NCBI RefSeq assembly: GCF_017377575.1
Contig: NZ_JAFREM010000030.1
Location: forward strand, 28,272-92,271
Direction: 5' to 3'
DNA: 64,000 nucleotides
Origin: Candidatus Enterococcus moelleringii
GTDB taxonomy: Bacteria; Bacillota; Bacilli; Lactobacillales; Enterococcaceae
Part shown: piece by piece, positions 32,845 to 41,224 of the stretch
How positions within the stretch are numbered: position 1 is the stretch's first letter
Layout of the letters: each line of letters begins with the position of its first letter
Notes under the pieces: generated by a model
Told to the model about the DNA's origin: nothing
Databases searched by the model: none
What the model saw: the letters and a program-made list of their open reading frames with translations, nothing else
Translations under genes and position numbers: made by a program

Positions 32845-33663
32845 ATGGATTACCAAAAAGATATTGAAACAATTCTAAGTCATAGATACGATCAAAAATG
32901 GGATTACTGGACCACCGAAGATCGCAGACTAACCAACGGCGGGGCCTTTTCCTGTATTGCTTCAGCGAATTATTTGTTGGAACTGGGTGTTTCGCCACAA
33001 GATCCTGTTTTACAAAAGGTTGCGGAGCTTCTTTGGGATGCCTGGAAAGAGACTGGGGAGTTCAAGCTCTATCCTAAAGGCCCGTCATTTCCTTGCCAGA
33101 CAATTCCAGCCGCAACCTTGCTGATTCGTTTAGGCTATCTTGAAGATGAACGGATGCAGATAACCTTGCAATATCTTTTAGATTCCCGCTACTCAGACGG
33201 CGGCTGGTGGTGCAAGAAATTTTATTTTGGCAAAGGGCCAGAAACCGAGCATTCCAATCCGCTGCCCACCTTAAATGCCTTGAATCTGTTTCGTTACACG
33301 GAGCATTTTAATGACCTGAGCCTAAACCAGGCAATTGATTTTCTATTGAGGCATTGGGAAACTAAAGCACCAATTGGTCCTTGTCACTACGGAATTGGCA
33401 CCTTGTTTATGCAGGTGGAATATCCACTGATGGATTATAATTTGTTTCATTATGTGTATGTCCTGTCCTTTTACGACTATGCCAGAAAAGATCCTCGTTT
33501 CTTAGATGCTTTTCAATCTCTAAAAGAACGAACCGTCAATGAGCAGATTGTTGTAGAACGAGTGAACCGCAAGCTAGCCAAACTGGAGTTTTGTAAAAAA
33601 GGACAGGTGAGTGAATTAGCCACAAAAAAATATCAAGAAATTTTGAGAAACATTTGCGATTAA
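32845..33663 (+). CDS. Alpha/alpha-toroid (prenyltransferase/squalene-cyclase-like) protein
   Basis: A 272-residue soluble protein rich in helix and aromatic residues. Repeats of the type Y-x-D-G-G-W-W (S-D-G-G-W-W-C at about 118-124) and helix pairs such as N-P-L-P-T-L-N-A-L are like those in the terpenoid-cyclase/protein prenyltransferase alpha/alpha barrel. The catalytic D-x-D-D-T-A of cyclases is not seen, so enzyme activity is uncertain. The ribosome site AGGTGGG precedes the ATG. It is 37 bases upstream of the KilAC-like gene. I cannot name a substrate. Confidence 0.65.
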   Translation: MDYQKDIETILSHRYDQKWDYWTTEDRRLTNGGAFSCIASANYLLELGVSPQDPVLQKVAELLWDAWKETGEFKLYPKGPSFPCQTIPAATLLIRLGYLEDERMQITLQYLLDSRYSDGGWWCKKFYFGKGPETEHSNPLPTLNALNLFRYTEHFNDLSLNQAIDFLLRHWETKAPIGPCHYGIGTLFMQVEYPLMDYNLFHYVYVLSFYDYARKDPRFLDAFQSLKERTVNEQIVVERVNRKLAKLEFCKKGQVSELATKKYQEILRNICD

Positions 33664-33700
33664 TTGCGTATCTTTTATATAGAAAGGGAGCGTGATTATT

Positions 33701-34087
33701 ATGAAGCTGCACGAAGTAAGAAAAGAGTATGGGCTAAACCAAAATACATTCTATGGTTGGCTGCGGGAGATCGGTGCCATTGAGAAAACTAATAAGGGCT
33801 ATGTCGTAGGCGGAAATTGTTTTGAGGGCATGGAGACACTGGTGACTCGTCGGGTAAATGAAGATGGTGAATTTTCGGAACGAACGCAGGTAAAGATCGA
33901 CAATCAAAAGATACCTGCTTTACTGGAACAGTACAAGAATTCAGGATTGCCAAAGCTTTATTCACCTTCCAAGCAGCCGGCTATTGTGGAGGATGCACCA
34001 CAACTGGAGGCATTGAAAAAGCGGGTGGAAGTTTTAGAAGGTCAAGTCTTGATTTTGACCAAGCAGCTGCAAATGATGATGGAGTAG
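33701..34087 (+). CDS. KilAC/antirepressor-like DNA-binding protein with coiled coil
   Basis: A 128-residue protein. Residues 1-85 resemble the C-terminal domain of phage antirepressors (KilAC): F-Y-G-W-L-R-E-I-G-A-I then G-Y-V-V-G, G-M-E-T and T-Q-V-K-I-D. Residues 100-128 look like a coiled coil (L-E-A-L-K-K-R-V-E-V-L-E-G-Q-V). I use ATG 33701, because AAAGGGAG is 10 bases upstream; a GTG at 33692 is too close. No other phage gene is near, so it is a stand-alone, perhaps domesticated, regulator. The family call is by pattern only. Confidence 0.55.
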   Translation: MKLHEVRKEYGLNQNTFYGWLREIGAIEKTNKGYVVGGNCFEGMETLVTRRVNEDGEFSERTQVKIDNQKIPALLEQYKNSGLPKLYSPSKQPAIVEDAPQLEALKKRVEVLEGQVLILTKQLQMMME

Positions 34088-34093
34088 TAACCG

Positions 34094-34118
34094 GCGGAGA
34101 TGATTTCTCCGTCTTTTT
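34094..34118 (+). terminator. Intrinsic terminator before helD
   Basis: GCGGAGA / TCTCCGT stem with one G-T pair and five T residues. Confidence 0.6.
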
Positions 34119-34197
34119 ATTTTGCAACCCTCCACTAAACCACCAGGCTTTCGTTTTTCGCTATACTGATTGTCTAATTACGAAGGGAGCCGATCGC

Positions 34198-36165
34198 GTG
34201 GGTGAAACAGCTTATTTAAAAAAAGTCATCGAGAAAATCACGAAAAAGATCGCTGAACTTGAAGAAACAATCGATTCCAGCGAAGCTGATTACAAGGATT
34301 TGAAAAAATACACGGTAGATTACAAGGCTGAGCTGGACAAATACGAAGTCTATAACTTTCAGCAAACCATGAATTACATTGATCGCCGAAATGTTTTAGA
34401 ATCAGGAATCGTCGGCAAATTAAAATATCAGCAGGAAGTTCCTTATTTTGCAAAAGTCGGCTTTCGTTACGAAGATGAAAAAGAAACTGAACCTTTTTAT
34501 ATTGGTCGCTACGGTTTGGCGGATGAATTAGGGGAGCAGCTGATTTACGATTGGCGGGCACCGATTTCTTCTTTGTACTACGATTTCCATTTAGGAAAAG
34601 CTTATTACGAGTCCTTTGGCCGAAAATATTCCGGCGAACTAGTAGAAAAACGTCAATTCGAGATTCAAAAAGGGCGGATTAAATTGATGGTGGATACCGA
34701 AGATACGGTGAACGATGACTTTCTTTTGCAGGAGTTAGGCAAAAGCTCTTCTTCCTACGAGATGAAGACCATCATTCAAACGATTCAAAAAGAGCAAAAT
34801 GAGGTAATACGGGATAACAAAACGAAAAATTTAATTATCCAAGGGGTGGCCGGGTCTGGCAAAACTTCCATTGCTTTGCATCGGATGGCATACCAGCTTT
34901 ATCAACGAAGAGAAAGTTTGTCAGCTGAGAACATTCTGATTATTTCCCCCAATCGATTATTTTCCAGCTACATCTCTACGGTCCTGCCAGAATTAGGTGA
35001 GAACGAGCTGCAGCAAAGAGACATTACCACGATCGGCCGAAGTTTTATTGAAGAGACGCTAGCGGTGGCAGATCGCCAAGAGGAGCTGACTGAAATACTG
35101 GAAAATCCTCAATCGGACAAAAGCCAACGCTATTTGTACAAGCGATCGCCAGAATTTTTGAAAAAACTGGAGACTTACGTAGAAAAAATGCGCCAGCAGC
35201 TATTCGCCGAAGATTTAAACATATCAAAAAAGATCGTTCTCCCAAAAGCAAAACTTGCAGAATGTTTTTCCGATGCCCAAGTACCTTTATTCCAATTAAT
35301 CACCCGAATGAGTAGTGAGCTGGCTGCTGAATTAAAGCTGCCTCATAAAAAAATAATTGCTGATAAACTGAAGGTAGGAATAGGGGCAAAGGACAGTTTA
35401 GCAGCTTATCTAGCTTTTTTAAAAACACTACCTGAAATTTATCGTGGAGCAAGCCAGCGAAATTTTCTGGAAAATAGCGACTTATTTCCGTACGTATACT
35501 TCAAATTGAAGATTGAAGGGATCAAGCCAAACCGAAATATCCAGCATTTGGTGATTGACGAGATGCAGGATTATTCACTGCTGCACTTTTATATTTTGCA
35601 GCAATTGTTCCCTAGCGAGAAAACCATCTGTGGAGATGTCCATCAAGCCATCATCGCAGGCCAAGATAATTTTTTAGACCAATTGCAGAGGATTCTGCCC
35701 AAAAATCGCCTAGTGAAATTCAACCAAAGCTATCGCTCCAGCTGTGAAATTGTCGAGTTTGCCAAGCAATTTTCCCAAAATCAAACCCTCACTGCAGTCA
35801 AACGGCACGGTGAACCCGTCACAGTGCACCTAGTTAAAAATGAACTAGATCAAATCACTCAGCTGACCAAGCAGCTGGAAGCTTTTCAAGCAGGACCCCA
35901 TAAAACCTGTGGAATTATTTGTCAGAACCTGCAAGAGGTGGAGCGGCTGAAAGCTGCACTCCAAGTTCCCGTATTTATAATAGGAAAGAACACGGAACAA
36001 ATTCAGCAGGATATCGTTTTAACCACTATTCAATACGCCAAAGGACTAGAATTCGACACGGTAATTCTACCGGACATCGCATCCGATCAGCTTCAGAAAA
36101 AAAGCAATCGGCTCTACACTAGCTGCACCCGCGCGTTGCATCAGTTAATCCTATTAACCAAATAA
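34198..36165 (+). CDS. helD: RNA-polymerase-recycling ATPase HelD (UvrD-like)
   Basis: A 655-residue superfamily 1 ATPase that releases stalled RNA polymerase from DNA. It has an N-terminal coiled-coil arm (about 5-60) that in known HelD enters the secondary channel, the family motifs Y-I-G-R-Y-G-L-A-D and I-Y-D-W-R-A-P-I-S-S-L-Y-Y, Walker A G-V-A-G-S-G-K-T (about 218-225), and Walker B V-I-D-E-M-Q-D-Y-S. It is shorter than B. subtilis HelD (about 774), mainly in the middle, fitting the shorter enterococcal-type form. The start is GTG with AAGGGAG 8 bases upstream. Confidence 0.88.
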   Translation: MGETAYLKKVIEKITKKIAELEETIDSSEADYKDLKKYTVDYKAELDKYEVYNFQQTMNYIDRRNVLESGIVGKLKYQQEVPYFAKVGFRYEDEKETEPFYIGRYGLADELGEQLIYDWRAPISSLYYDFHLGKAYYESFGRKYSGELVEKRQFEIQKGRIKLMVDTEDTVNDDFLLQELGKSSSSYEMKTIIQTIQKEQNEVIRDNKTKNLIIQGVAGSGKTSIALHRMAYQLYQRRESLSAENILIISPNRLFSSYISTVLPELGENELQQRDITTIGRSFIEETLAVADRQEELTEILENPQSDKSQRYLYKRSPEFLKKLETYVEKMRQQLFAEDLNISKKIVLPKAKLAECFSDAQVPLFQLITRMSSELAAELKLPHKKIIADKLKVGIGAKDSLAAYLAFLKTLPEIYRGASQRNFLENSDLFPYVYFKLKIEGIKPNRNIQHLVIDEMQDYSLLHFYILQQLFPSEKTICGDVHQAIIAGQDNFLDQLQRILPKNRLVKFNQSYRSSCEIVEFAKQFSQNQTLTAVKRHGEPVTVHLVKNELDQITQLTKQLEAFQAGPHKTCGIICQNLQEVERLKAALQVPVFIIGKNTEQIQQDIVLTTIQYAKGLEFDTVILPDIASDQLQKKSNRLYTSCTRALHQLILLTK

Positions 36166-36169
36166 AAAA

Positions 36170-36230
36170 GACTGCAGATAACTATCTACAGTCAGAAGCA
36201 CACGTCCAAAACGATGTGTGTTTTATTTTT
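36170..36230. terminator. Double hairpin between convergent helD and Nudix genes
   Basis: GACTG-x-AGAT / ATCT-x-CAGTC (36170-36193) has a poly-A run on its left, so it can end the minus-strand gene. CACAC / GTGTG (36199-36220) is followed by a T run, so it can end helD. Confidence 0.65.
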
Positions 36231-37050
36231 TTTCACCTAATTCATCCTTCAGGCGATAAATCTTTGATGGTCGGCCAATACCGACAGGCCGTTCACCAAG
36301 CTCATCAAAATATTGCAGCATGGCTTTTTTGAAGTTGGAATGGTCCACGGTTTTATAATCAATGCCTAAGAACTTAGCAAAAACTTTCCGGGCTTCCGTA
36401 ATAGTAAATTCTTCCCCCAATACCTGCAAGATCAACGGCTCATGGTCCATTTTATTGACCACCCGGTTGAAGGCTTTGCGAATAATTTCGTTATGGTCAA
36501 AGGCCAAGGTATCTTTTCCGATGGACTGTCCAGCTTCCAAATCAATTTCAATCGAAACATCGTCACTCGTCAGCAAAATCGTATCGCCATTACGTTCCAT
36601 ATTGAACCAGCGAGCGTCTTGCGTGTCATCACCAGCTCTTGGCGGCACTTGCCCAATAAAGGCAATGTAGCTAACCGTAATCACCCAACCCCGCGGGTCG
36701 CGGTTAGGAGTACTAAAGGTATGCAGCTGTTCAACGTTTTTTCGCCCAATCGTCAAGCCAGTTTCTTCCTCTGTTTCGCGACGAACACTGTCATTCGTCG
36801 ATTCGTTGCTTTGAACAAAGCCGCCAGGCAAAGCCCAAGAATTGCGGTACGGGTTGCCGCGGCGCTGAATCAAAAGAATTTTTAATTGATCTTCTTCTTT
36901 GTTATAGCCCATGACAACAATATCCACCGTTACAGAAGGCTTCTCGTATTGCGGATGATCTTGTTCTTTATACCAGGCTAAAAATTCAGCTTCGGAAGCT
37001 TCATGCTCGTAATAATCTTTTTCGGCCTCTTTGGAAGGAAATTTTTTCAT
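36223..37050 (-). CDS. NrtR-like Nudix-family transcriptional regulator
   Basis: A 275-residue two-domain protein. Residues 35-165 are a Nudix domain whose box is nearly canonical (G-x5-E-x7-R-E-T-E-E-E-T-G-L, only the hydrophobic position after R-E is Thr). Residues 190-275 form a winged helix-turn-helix typical of NrtR regulators (Y-F-D-E-L-G-E-R-P-V-G-I-G-R-P-S-K-I-Y-R). NrtR senses ADP-ribose-like ligands and controls NAD or sugar metabolism. I start at ATG 37050, which has AGGTGG upstream; the longer frame reads into the prsA region. No obvious target gene is adjacent. A nearly intact catalytic box suggests hydrolase activity may remain. Confidence 0.85.
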   Translation of the reverse strand: MKKFPSKEAEKDYYEHEASEAEFLAWYKEQDHPQYEKPSVTVDIVVMGYNKEEDQLKILLIQRRGNPYRNSWALPGGFVQSNESTNDSVRRETEEETGLTIGRKNVEQLHTFSTPNRDPRGWVITVSYIAFIGQVPPRAGDDTQDARWFNMERNGDTILLTSDDVSIEIDLEAGQSIGKDTLAFDHNEIIRKAFNRVVNKMDHEPLILQVLGEEFTITEARKVFAKFLGIDYKTVDHSNFKKAMLQYFDELGERPVGIGRPSKIYRLKDELGEKK

Positions 37051-37071
37051 GACTATCCACCTATCTATTAT

Positions 37072-37086
37072 AAGTAATTGATACTT
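37072..37086 (-). promoter_or_regulatory. Palindrome upstream of the NrtR-like gene
   Basis: AAGTA-N5-TACTT (perfect 5-base arms) lies 22 bases before the start codon, next to a TATAAT-like -10. It is a candidate autoregulatory operator. Confidence 0.4.
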
Positions 37087-37109
37087 TATTGTAGCATGAA
37101 TAACGAAAA

Positions 37110-37137
37110 AAAGGGAACTCCATTTGGAATTCCCTTT
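37110..37137 (-). terminator. Intrinsic terminator of prsA
   Basis: AAAGGGAA-x-TCC / GGA-x-TTCCCTTT stem. On the minus strand it is followed by a run of seven T residues. Confidence 0.85.
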
Positions 37138-37147
37138 AGAAAGCTGT

Positions 37148-38161
37148 TTAGTTAGATGCATCCGTGCTGCTTTGAGATTCTTCAGTAGAAGATTGGCTTG
37201 ATGCTTCTGTTGATTCTTCAGATTCTTTTTCTGAAGATTTCTTAGAAGAAGAAGTTCCAGTAGAATCAGTTGTACCCAAGAAGTCAGACAAGATATTGTC
37301 AAAGGCTTCATCTTCAATTTTTACATTCGCTTTTTTCAATTCTTCACCGATAACTTCAGAAGTGAAGGCTTGATCAGCCATTTTTGCATTTTCAGCAATT
37401 TCGTTTACTTCGTCTTCGTATTTGCTCATGTCATTGCCTTTAGAAGTGTTTTTCTCCATTTTTACAATGTAGTAAGCTGTTTGGTAAGTAGAAGCGTCCA
37501 TTGAAGAAATAACGTCAGATACTTCGCCGTCTTTCAAAGCGAAAGCTGCTTCTTTCACTTCGGTTGGAACTGTATCAGATTGAGAATCAAATTTGATTTC
37601 TCCGCCGTCTTCTTTAGTGGTAGTATCTTGTGATTTTTCTTTTGCGACTTCAGCAAAGTCACCGCCGTCATCGATTTGTTTTTTGATTTCGTTTGCTTCT
37701 TCTTCGCTGCTTGCTAAGATAACGCGCGCTTCAACTTCAGGATGGAAAGCTTCCCAAGCTGCTTTTTTGTCAGCGTCGGTTAGTTTGATGTGGCTCTTGA
37801 TTCCTTCTTGGAAAGCCAATGATTGTTTCAAATATTCTTTGTAAGAAGATTTAGTGTAGCCGGCTGCTTGCAACTGGCTTTCAAAGCTGTCACCAAGCTG
37901 CTTCGCTTGATTGTTGTACTCTTTGTCAATTTGTTTGTCAGTAACTTTGTCTCCGTAGGCATTTTCAAAGACATCGTAGATAATCATATTACGAACCAGT
38001 TGTTGGTTTGTTTGTTCTTTTTTCGCTTCTTCGTAAAAATCTTCAACTGTCAATTTGCCGCCTTTCATTGTTGCGATTTCTTGACTGTTGCCATTTGAAC
38101 AAGCGCCTAAAACTAGGACACTTAATAGTCCAGCAGTAGCTAAAACGATTTTTTTCTTCAT
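37148..38161 (-). CDS. prsA: Foldase lipoprotein PrsA
   Basis: A 337-residue extracellular peptidyl-prolyl isomerase lipoprotein that helps secreted proteins fold. The signal peptide ends in lipobox L-G-A-C (Cys21). The parvulin-like domain is at about 135-240 (A-R-V-I-L-A-S, then G-G-D-F-A-E-V-A and D-G-G-E-I). The last 45 residues are Ser/Glu/Thr-rich, a cell-wall spacer-like tail. It is upstream of the Nudix gene on the minus strand and ends at its own terminator. The ribosome site AGGAGTG precedes the ATG. Confidence 0.93.
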   Translation of the reverse strand: MKKKIVLATAGLLSVLVLGACSNGNSQEIATMKGGKLTVEDFYEEAKKEQTNQQLVRNMIIYDVFENAYGDKVTDKQIDKEYNNQAKQLGDSFESQLQAAGYTKSSYKEYLKQSLAFQEGIKSHIKLTDADKKAAWEAFHPEVEARVILASSEEEANEIKKQIDDGGDFAEVAKEKSQDTTTKEDGGEIKFDSQSDTVPTEVKEAAFALKDGEVSDVISSMDASTYQTAYYIVKMEKNTSKGNDMSKYEDEVNEIAENAKMADQAFTSEVIGEELKKANVKIEDEAFDNILSDFLGTTDSTGTSSSKKSSEKESEESTEASSQSSTEESQSSTDASN

Positions 38162-38212
38162 GCGTAGTTACACTCCTGTATTAAATTATTTGCGTATTAT
38201 TGCTCCTCAAAC

Positions 38213-38221
38213 ACTATACCA
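38213..38221 (-). promoter_or_regulatory. Extended -10 promoter of prsA
   Basis: On the minus strand the sequence is TGG-TATAGT, an extended -10, 52 bases before the start codon. Confidence 0.5.
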
Positions 38222-38290
38222 CACTTAAATTTGTAAAATAAAGGCTTTTAAAGATAGTTTCTATAAAAATTCACAATAAAGGCACAAAAG

Positions 38291-38322
38291 AAAGGCCGCG
38301 ACATATAAAATGTCACGGTCCC
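38291..38322 (-). terminator. Intrinsic terminator of the HIT-YtxH operon
   Basis: On the minus strand GGGACCGTGACAT pairs with ATGTCGCGGCC(T), followed by TTTCTTTTG. Confidence 0.75.
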
Positions 38323-38327
38323 AATGA

Positions 38328-38714
38328 TTATTTAAGCTTTTTCGGCCGTTCTAAAACAAACCGTCCTTTTTCACTGCTGCTTGTTTGAAGCTCTTCTGGC
38401 AGGTGACTTTGAATCAACTCCACCTGTTCTTGGATTTGTTTAATCCGCGGATCTGCCTGAAACTTAAAATCCTCAATATCGCTCTCCAACCCAGCCTTGA
38501 ACTCAGGAACAATGGTATCAACGTTCGTCTTCAATTCCACCAGCGACTCGCGAAACTCAGTTAAGCTGTCATTCAATTCATCGGTTAGCTGAACGATATC
38601 TCGTACATCGTTGACTAATTTCTCTCTCGTTTCTTCGCCTTTTCGGGGAGCAAAGAGCAATCCGCCAACGGTTCCAAGTCCCGCGCCGACTAAAAGTCCT
38701 TTGAAAAAGCCCAT
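38328..38714 (-). CDS. YtxH-like membrane-anchored coiled-coil protein
   Basis: A 128-residue protein. The N-terminus has one glycine-rich hydrophobic segment (F-F-K-G-L-L-V-G-A-G-L-G) followed by the YtxH signature L-F-A-P-R-K-G-E-E-T-R. The rest is a predicted coiled coil (about 35-100). YtxH-type proteins are general-stress proteins of unknown mechanism. It is 2 bases downstream of the HIT gene and surely shares its mRNA. Confidence 0.8.
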   Translation of the reverse strand: MGFFKGLLVGAGLGTVGGLLFAPRKGEETREKLVNDVRDIVQLTDELNDSLTEFRESLVELKTNVDTIVPEFKAGLESDIEDFKFQADPRIKQIQEQVELIQSHLPEELQTSSSEKGRFVLERPKKLK

Positions 38715-38716
38715 CC

Positions 38717-39142
38717 TTAATTCACCTGCTCTTTAATTGCATCAGCGATCGCTTGCATGTCTTCTTTTGAAACGTCTGCTGAATGATCACCAAAGTGGAT
38801 GGAGAAATCATCGTCTTTTCCATAACGTGGAATTAAGTGCACATGAGAATGGAAGACTGACTGATAAGCCAATTCTTTATTATTATTTAAGATGTTCAAG
38901 CCTTCCATTTCTGGGAATGCTTTTTCTAACGCTTTGGCAATTTTTGGTATTCTTGCAAAAACGTCGGCAGCTAATGCTTCATCATACTCAAAAATATCGG
39001 CAACATGCTGCTTAGGTACAACCAGGGTATGGCCTTTGGTTACTTGCGACAAATCTAAAAAGGCATAGACTTTGTCGTCTTCATACACTTTATAGCTGGG
39101 AATTTCTTGATTGATAATTTTACAAAAGATACAGTTTTCCAT
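38717..39142 (-). CDS. HIT-family nucleotide hydrolase
   Basis: A 141-residue histidine-triad protein that cleaves nucleoside phosphoramidates or dinucleotides. The triad is H-S-H-V-H-L-I-P (about 95-102), and the N-terminus has the zinc-type C-I-F-C-K-I. The ATG at 39142 is preferred over an upstream GTG (39151), because AAAGGGTG lies at the proper distance from the ATG. It is divergent from ecsAB, as in many Firmicutes where the gene is called hit. Confidence 0.92.
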   Translation of the reverse strand: MENCIFCKIINQEIPSYKVYEDDKVYAFLDLSQVTKGHTLVVPKQHVADIFEYDEALAADVFARIPKIAKALEKAFPEMEGLNILNNNKELAYQSVFHSHVHLIPRYGKDDDFSIHFGDHSADVSKEDMQAIADAIKEQVN

Positions 39143-39247
39143 GACAGACACCCTTTCTTTTTTTGCTTACTTTCACTTTACCATAACTTTTCTTAGCTGT
39201 GGAAGAAAATGAAATCACTTTGTCAAAAATCTTGGCAAAAGTTCTGC

Positions 39248-39253
39248 TATAAT
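39248..39253 (+). promoter_or_regulatory. Extended -10 promoter of ecsAB
   Basis: TGC-TATAAT is an extended -10, 26 bases before the ecsA start. No good -35. Confidence 0.55.
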
Positions 39254-39279
39254 ATAGGACAAGTATTGGAGGGAATAAA

Positions 39280-40020
39280 ATGAGTTTATCCATTCAGCAA
39301 GTCACAGGCGGTTATGGACATTTGCCTGTTTTGAAAGATATCAGTTTTGATGTAAAAAATGGTGAGATGGTGGGGTTGATCGGACTTAACGGTGCTGGTA
39401 AATCAACCACAATTAAAAATGTAATCGGGTTACTAACTCCGCAAAAAGGTAAAATTACGATTGATCAATTAACCTTGGCGGAAGCGCCAGAGGAATACCG
39501 CAAAAAAATCGGCTTTATTCCAGAAACACCGTCATTATATGAAGAATTAACCTTAAGAGAGCATATCGAAGTCACCGCAATGGCCTACGACATTCCAAAA
39601 GAGGTCGCTATGGAGCGAGCGGAGCAGCTGTTAAAAACCTTCCGTTTAGAAAATCGCCTGGAATGGTTCCCGGTTAATTTCTCTAAAGGGATGAAGCAGA
39701 AAGTCATGGTATTATGTGCCTTTTTAATTCAACCAAGTCTGTATATCATCGATGAACCATTTTTAGGATTGGACCCATTGGCAATCAATGCGCTATTGGA
39801 ATTGATGATGGACATGAAAAAAGAAGGCGCGGCTATTCTAATGTCTACCCATATTTTGGCAACCGCTGAAAAATATTGCGATCGTTTTGTCGTTTTGCAT
39901 AATGGTGAACTGCGAGCCCAAGGGACTTTGACTGAACTGCAGCAAGAGTTCAACCTGCCAGGTTCTTCACTAGACGAAATTTACGTCGCATTGACAAAGG
40001 AGTCTGAGTCGAATGTCTGA
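39280..40020 (+). CDS. ecsA: ABC transporter ATPase EcsA
   Basis: A 246-residue ATPase. Walker A is G-L-N-G-A-G-K-S-T, the Q-loop region F-I-P-E-T-P-S-L-Y, the signature F-S-K-G-M-K-Q-K and Walker B Y-I-I-D-E-P-F-L-G-L. These features and its place next to a HIT gene and a 400-residue permease identify EcsA, part of a transporter affecting intramembrane proteolysis, secretion and, in staphylococci, lipopeptide export. The ribosome site is GGAGG. The end overlaps ecsB by 8 bases. Confidence 0.92.
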   Translation: MSLSIQQVTGGYGHLPVLKDISFDVKNGEMVGLIGLNGAGKSTTIKNVIGLLTPQKGKITIDQLTLAEAPEEYRKKIGFIPETPSLYEELTLREHIEVTAMAYDIPKEVAMERAEQLLKTFRLENRLEWFPVNFSKGMKQKVMVLCAFLIQPSLYIIDEPFLGLDPLAINALLELMMDMKKEGAAILMSTHILATAEKYCDRFVVLHNGELRAQGTLTELQQEFNLPGSSLDEIYVALTKESESNV

Positions 40021-41221
40021 TTTTTTTAGTCAACGGCTAAAGCTGCATCAAAAGAAAATGATGAAGTACATGCGTTATGTGCTGAATGATCATTTTGTCT
40101 TGGTCTGTTTATTCTTAGTCGGCGGCTTAGGTTTTTATTACTCGAATCTGTTAAAAGAGCTGCCAGCTGATTTTGTTTGGGGTCTGCCGATTGTCGGTTT
40201 GCTATGGCTGGTGGTTTTACCAGCTGGAAGCTTAGTAACTTTAATTGAGCCGGCCGATACGACATTCATTTTACCGAAGGAACGGCAAATGGGGGGCTAT
40301 CTACAGAAAGCCTTACAGTATTCACTGACCTTTCCATTCGTTCTAATTGGATTAATCAGTGCAGTATCGATGCCGCTTTATGTGGTTAGTACTGGCTACG
40401 GCTTCAATAATATGATTTGGATTGTAATCATGTTATGGTTATTGAAATACAGTCAGCTGTCGATGGCCCGCTTAGCTTGCTATCAAGGTACTAAGCAGAA
40501 GGTTCAACAGCTTACGCTAGTTTGGTATGCAGCCAGTATTATAGCAATCCTAATCAGCTTGTACTTTACACCACTGTTCGGTTTAGCTGCTGCTGTACTG
40601 GTCACGCTTTTCTTCAATCGGGCAACTAAAACAAGGGATCGTTTATTGGATTGGGAAAAAATGGCGGACCGCGAACGTAGTCGCCTATACCGTATCTATC
40701 AATTTATTAACCTGTTCACCGATGTACCGGAGATCGAAGCAAAAGTAAAACGCCGCAAATATTTGGATGGACTGCTGAGCAGAATCACCTTCAAGCAATC
40801 CAACACCTATCTTTATTTGTTCATGCGACGGGCCTTGAGAGGTTCTGAATACAGCGGATTGTATCTGCGCCTAGTAGCAATCGGCGGTATCATGATCTTT
40901 ACGTTGCAGGATTTTCTCTTTGCCACTGGAGTCGCTGCACTGTTGATCTATCTAATTGGCTTTCAATTGATTCCTTTATATGGTCAATTTGACTACATCA
41001 GCTTCATCCAGCTGTATCCAGTCAGTCCGAAAACGAAGCAAGCCTCACTGCAAAAAATGATCGCCAGCCTTTTGGTGATTGCGGCATTCATCTTCGCATT
41101 AATTGCTCTAACTCAGTTGGCAGTTTTACAAAGTTTGCTGATGCTGGCTATATTAATAGTAGAAACAGTTTTATTTGTTTGGTTGTATGTACCAATACGC
41201 ATCAAAAAGATGGAGGAATAA
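40013..41221 (+). CDS. ecsB: ABC transporter permease EcsB
   Basis: A 402-residue membrane protein with about eight to ten helices in two groups separated by a basic cytoplasmic loop (about 215-265). It begins F-F-S-Q-R-L-K-L-H-Q-K-K-M-M-K-Y-M-R-Y-V-L-N, typical of EcsB. It overlaps ecsA (ATG inside the ecsA end) and lies 3 bases before dat, so the three genes form an operon. Confidence 0.9.
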   Translation: MSDFFSQRLKLHQKKMMKYMRYVLNDHFVLVCLFLVGGLGFYYSNLLKELPADFVWGLPIVGLLWLVVLPAGSLVTLIEPADTTFILPKERQMGGYLQKALQYSLTFPFVLIGLISAVSMPLYVVSTGYGFNNMIWIVIMLWLLKYSQLSMARLACYQGTKQKVQQLTLVWYAASIIAILISLYFTPLFGLAAAVLVTLFFNRATKTRDRLLDWEKMADRERSRLYRIYQFINLFTDVPEIEAKVKRRKYLDGLLSRITFKQSNTYLYLFMRRALRGSEYSGLYLRLVAIGGIMIFTLQDFLFATGVAALLIYLIGFQLIPLYGQFDYISFIQLYPVSPKTKQASLQKMIASLLVIAAFIFALIALTQLAVLQSLLMLAILIVETVLFVWLYVPIRIKKMEE

Positions 41222-41224
41222 CCA

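Noticed and set aside
33701..34087. The KilAC-like gene as a sign of a prophage
   Set aside because: No integrase, structural, lysis or other phage gene lies within 20 kb on either side, and codon use is like that of its neighbours.
36362..36885. Plus-strand open frames opposite the NrtR-like gene
   Set aside because: They mirror the codon pattern of the minus-strand gene, which has clear Nudix and winged-helix motifs.
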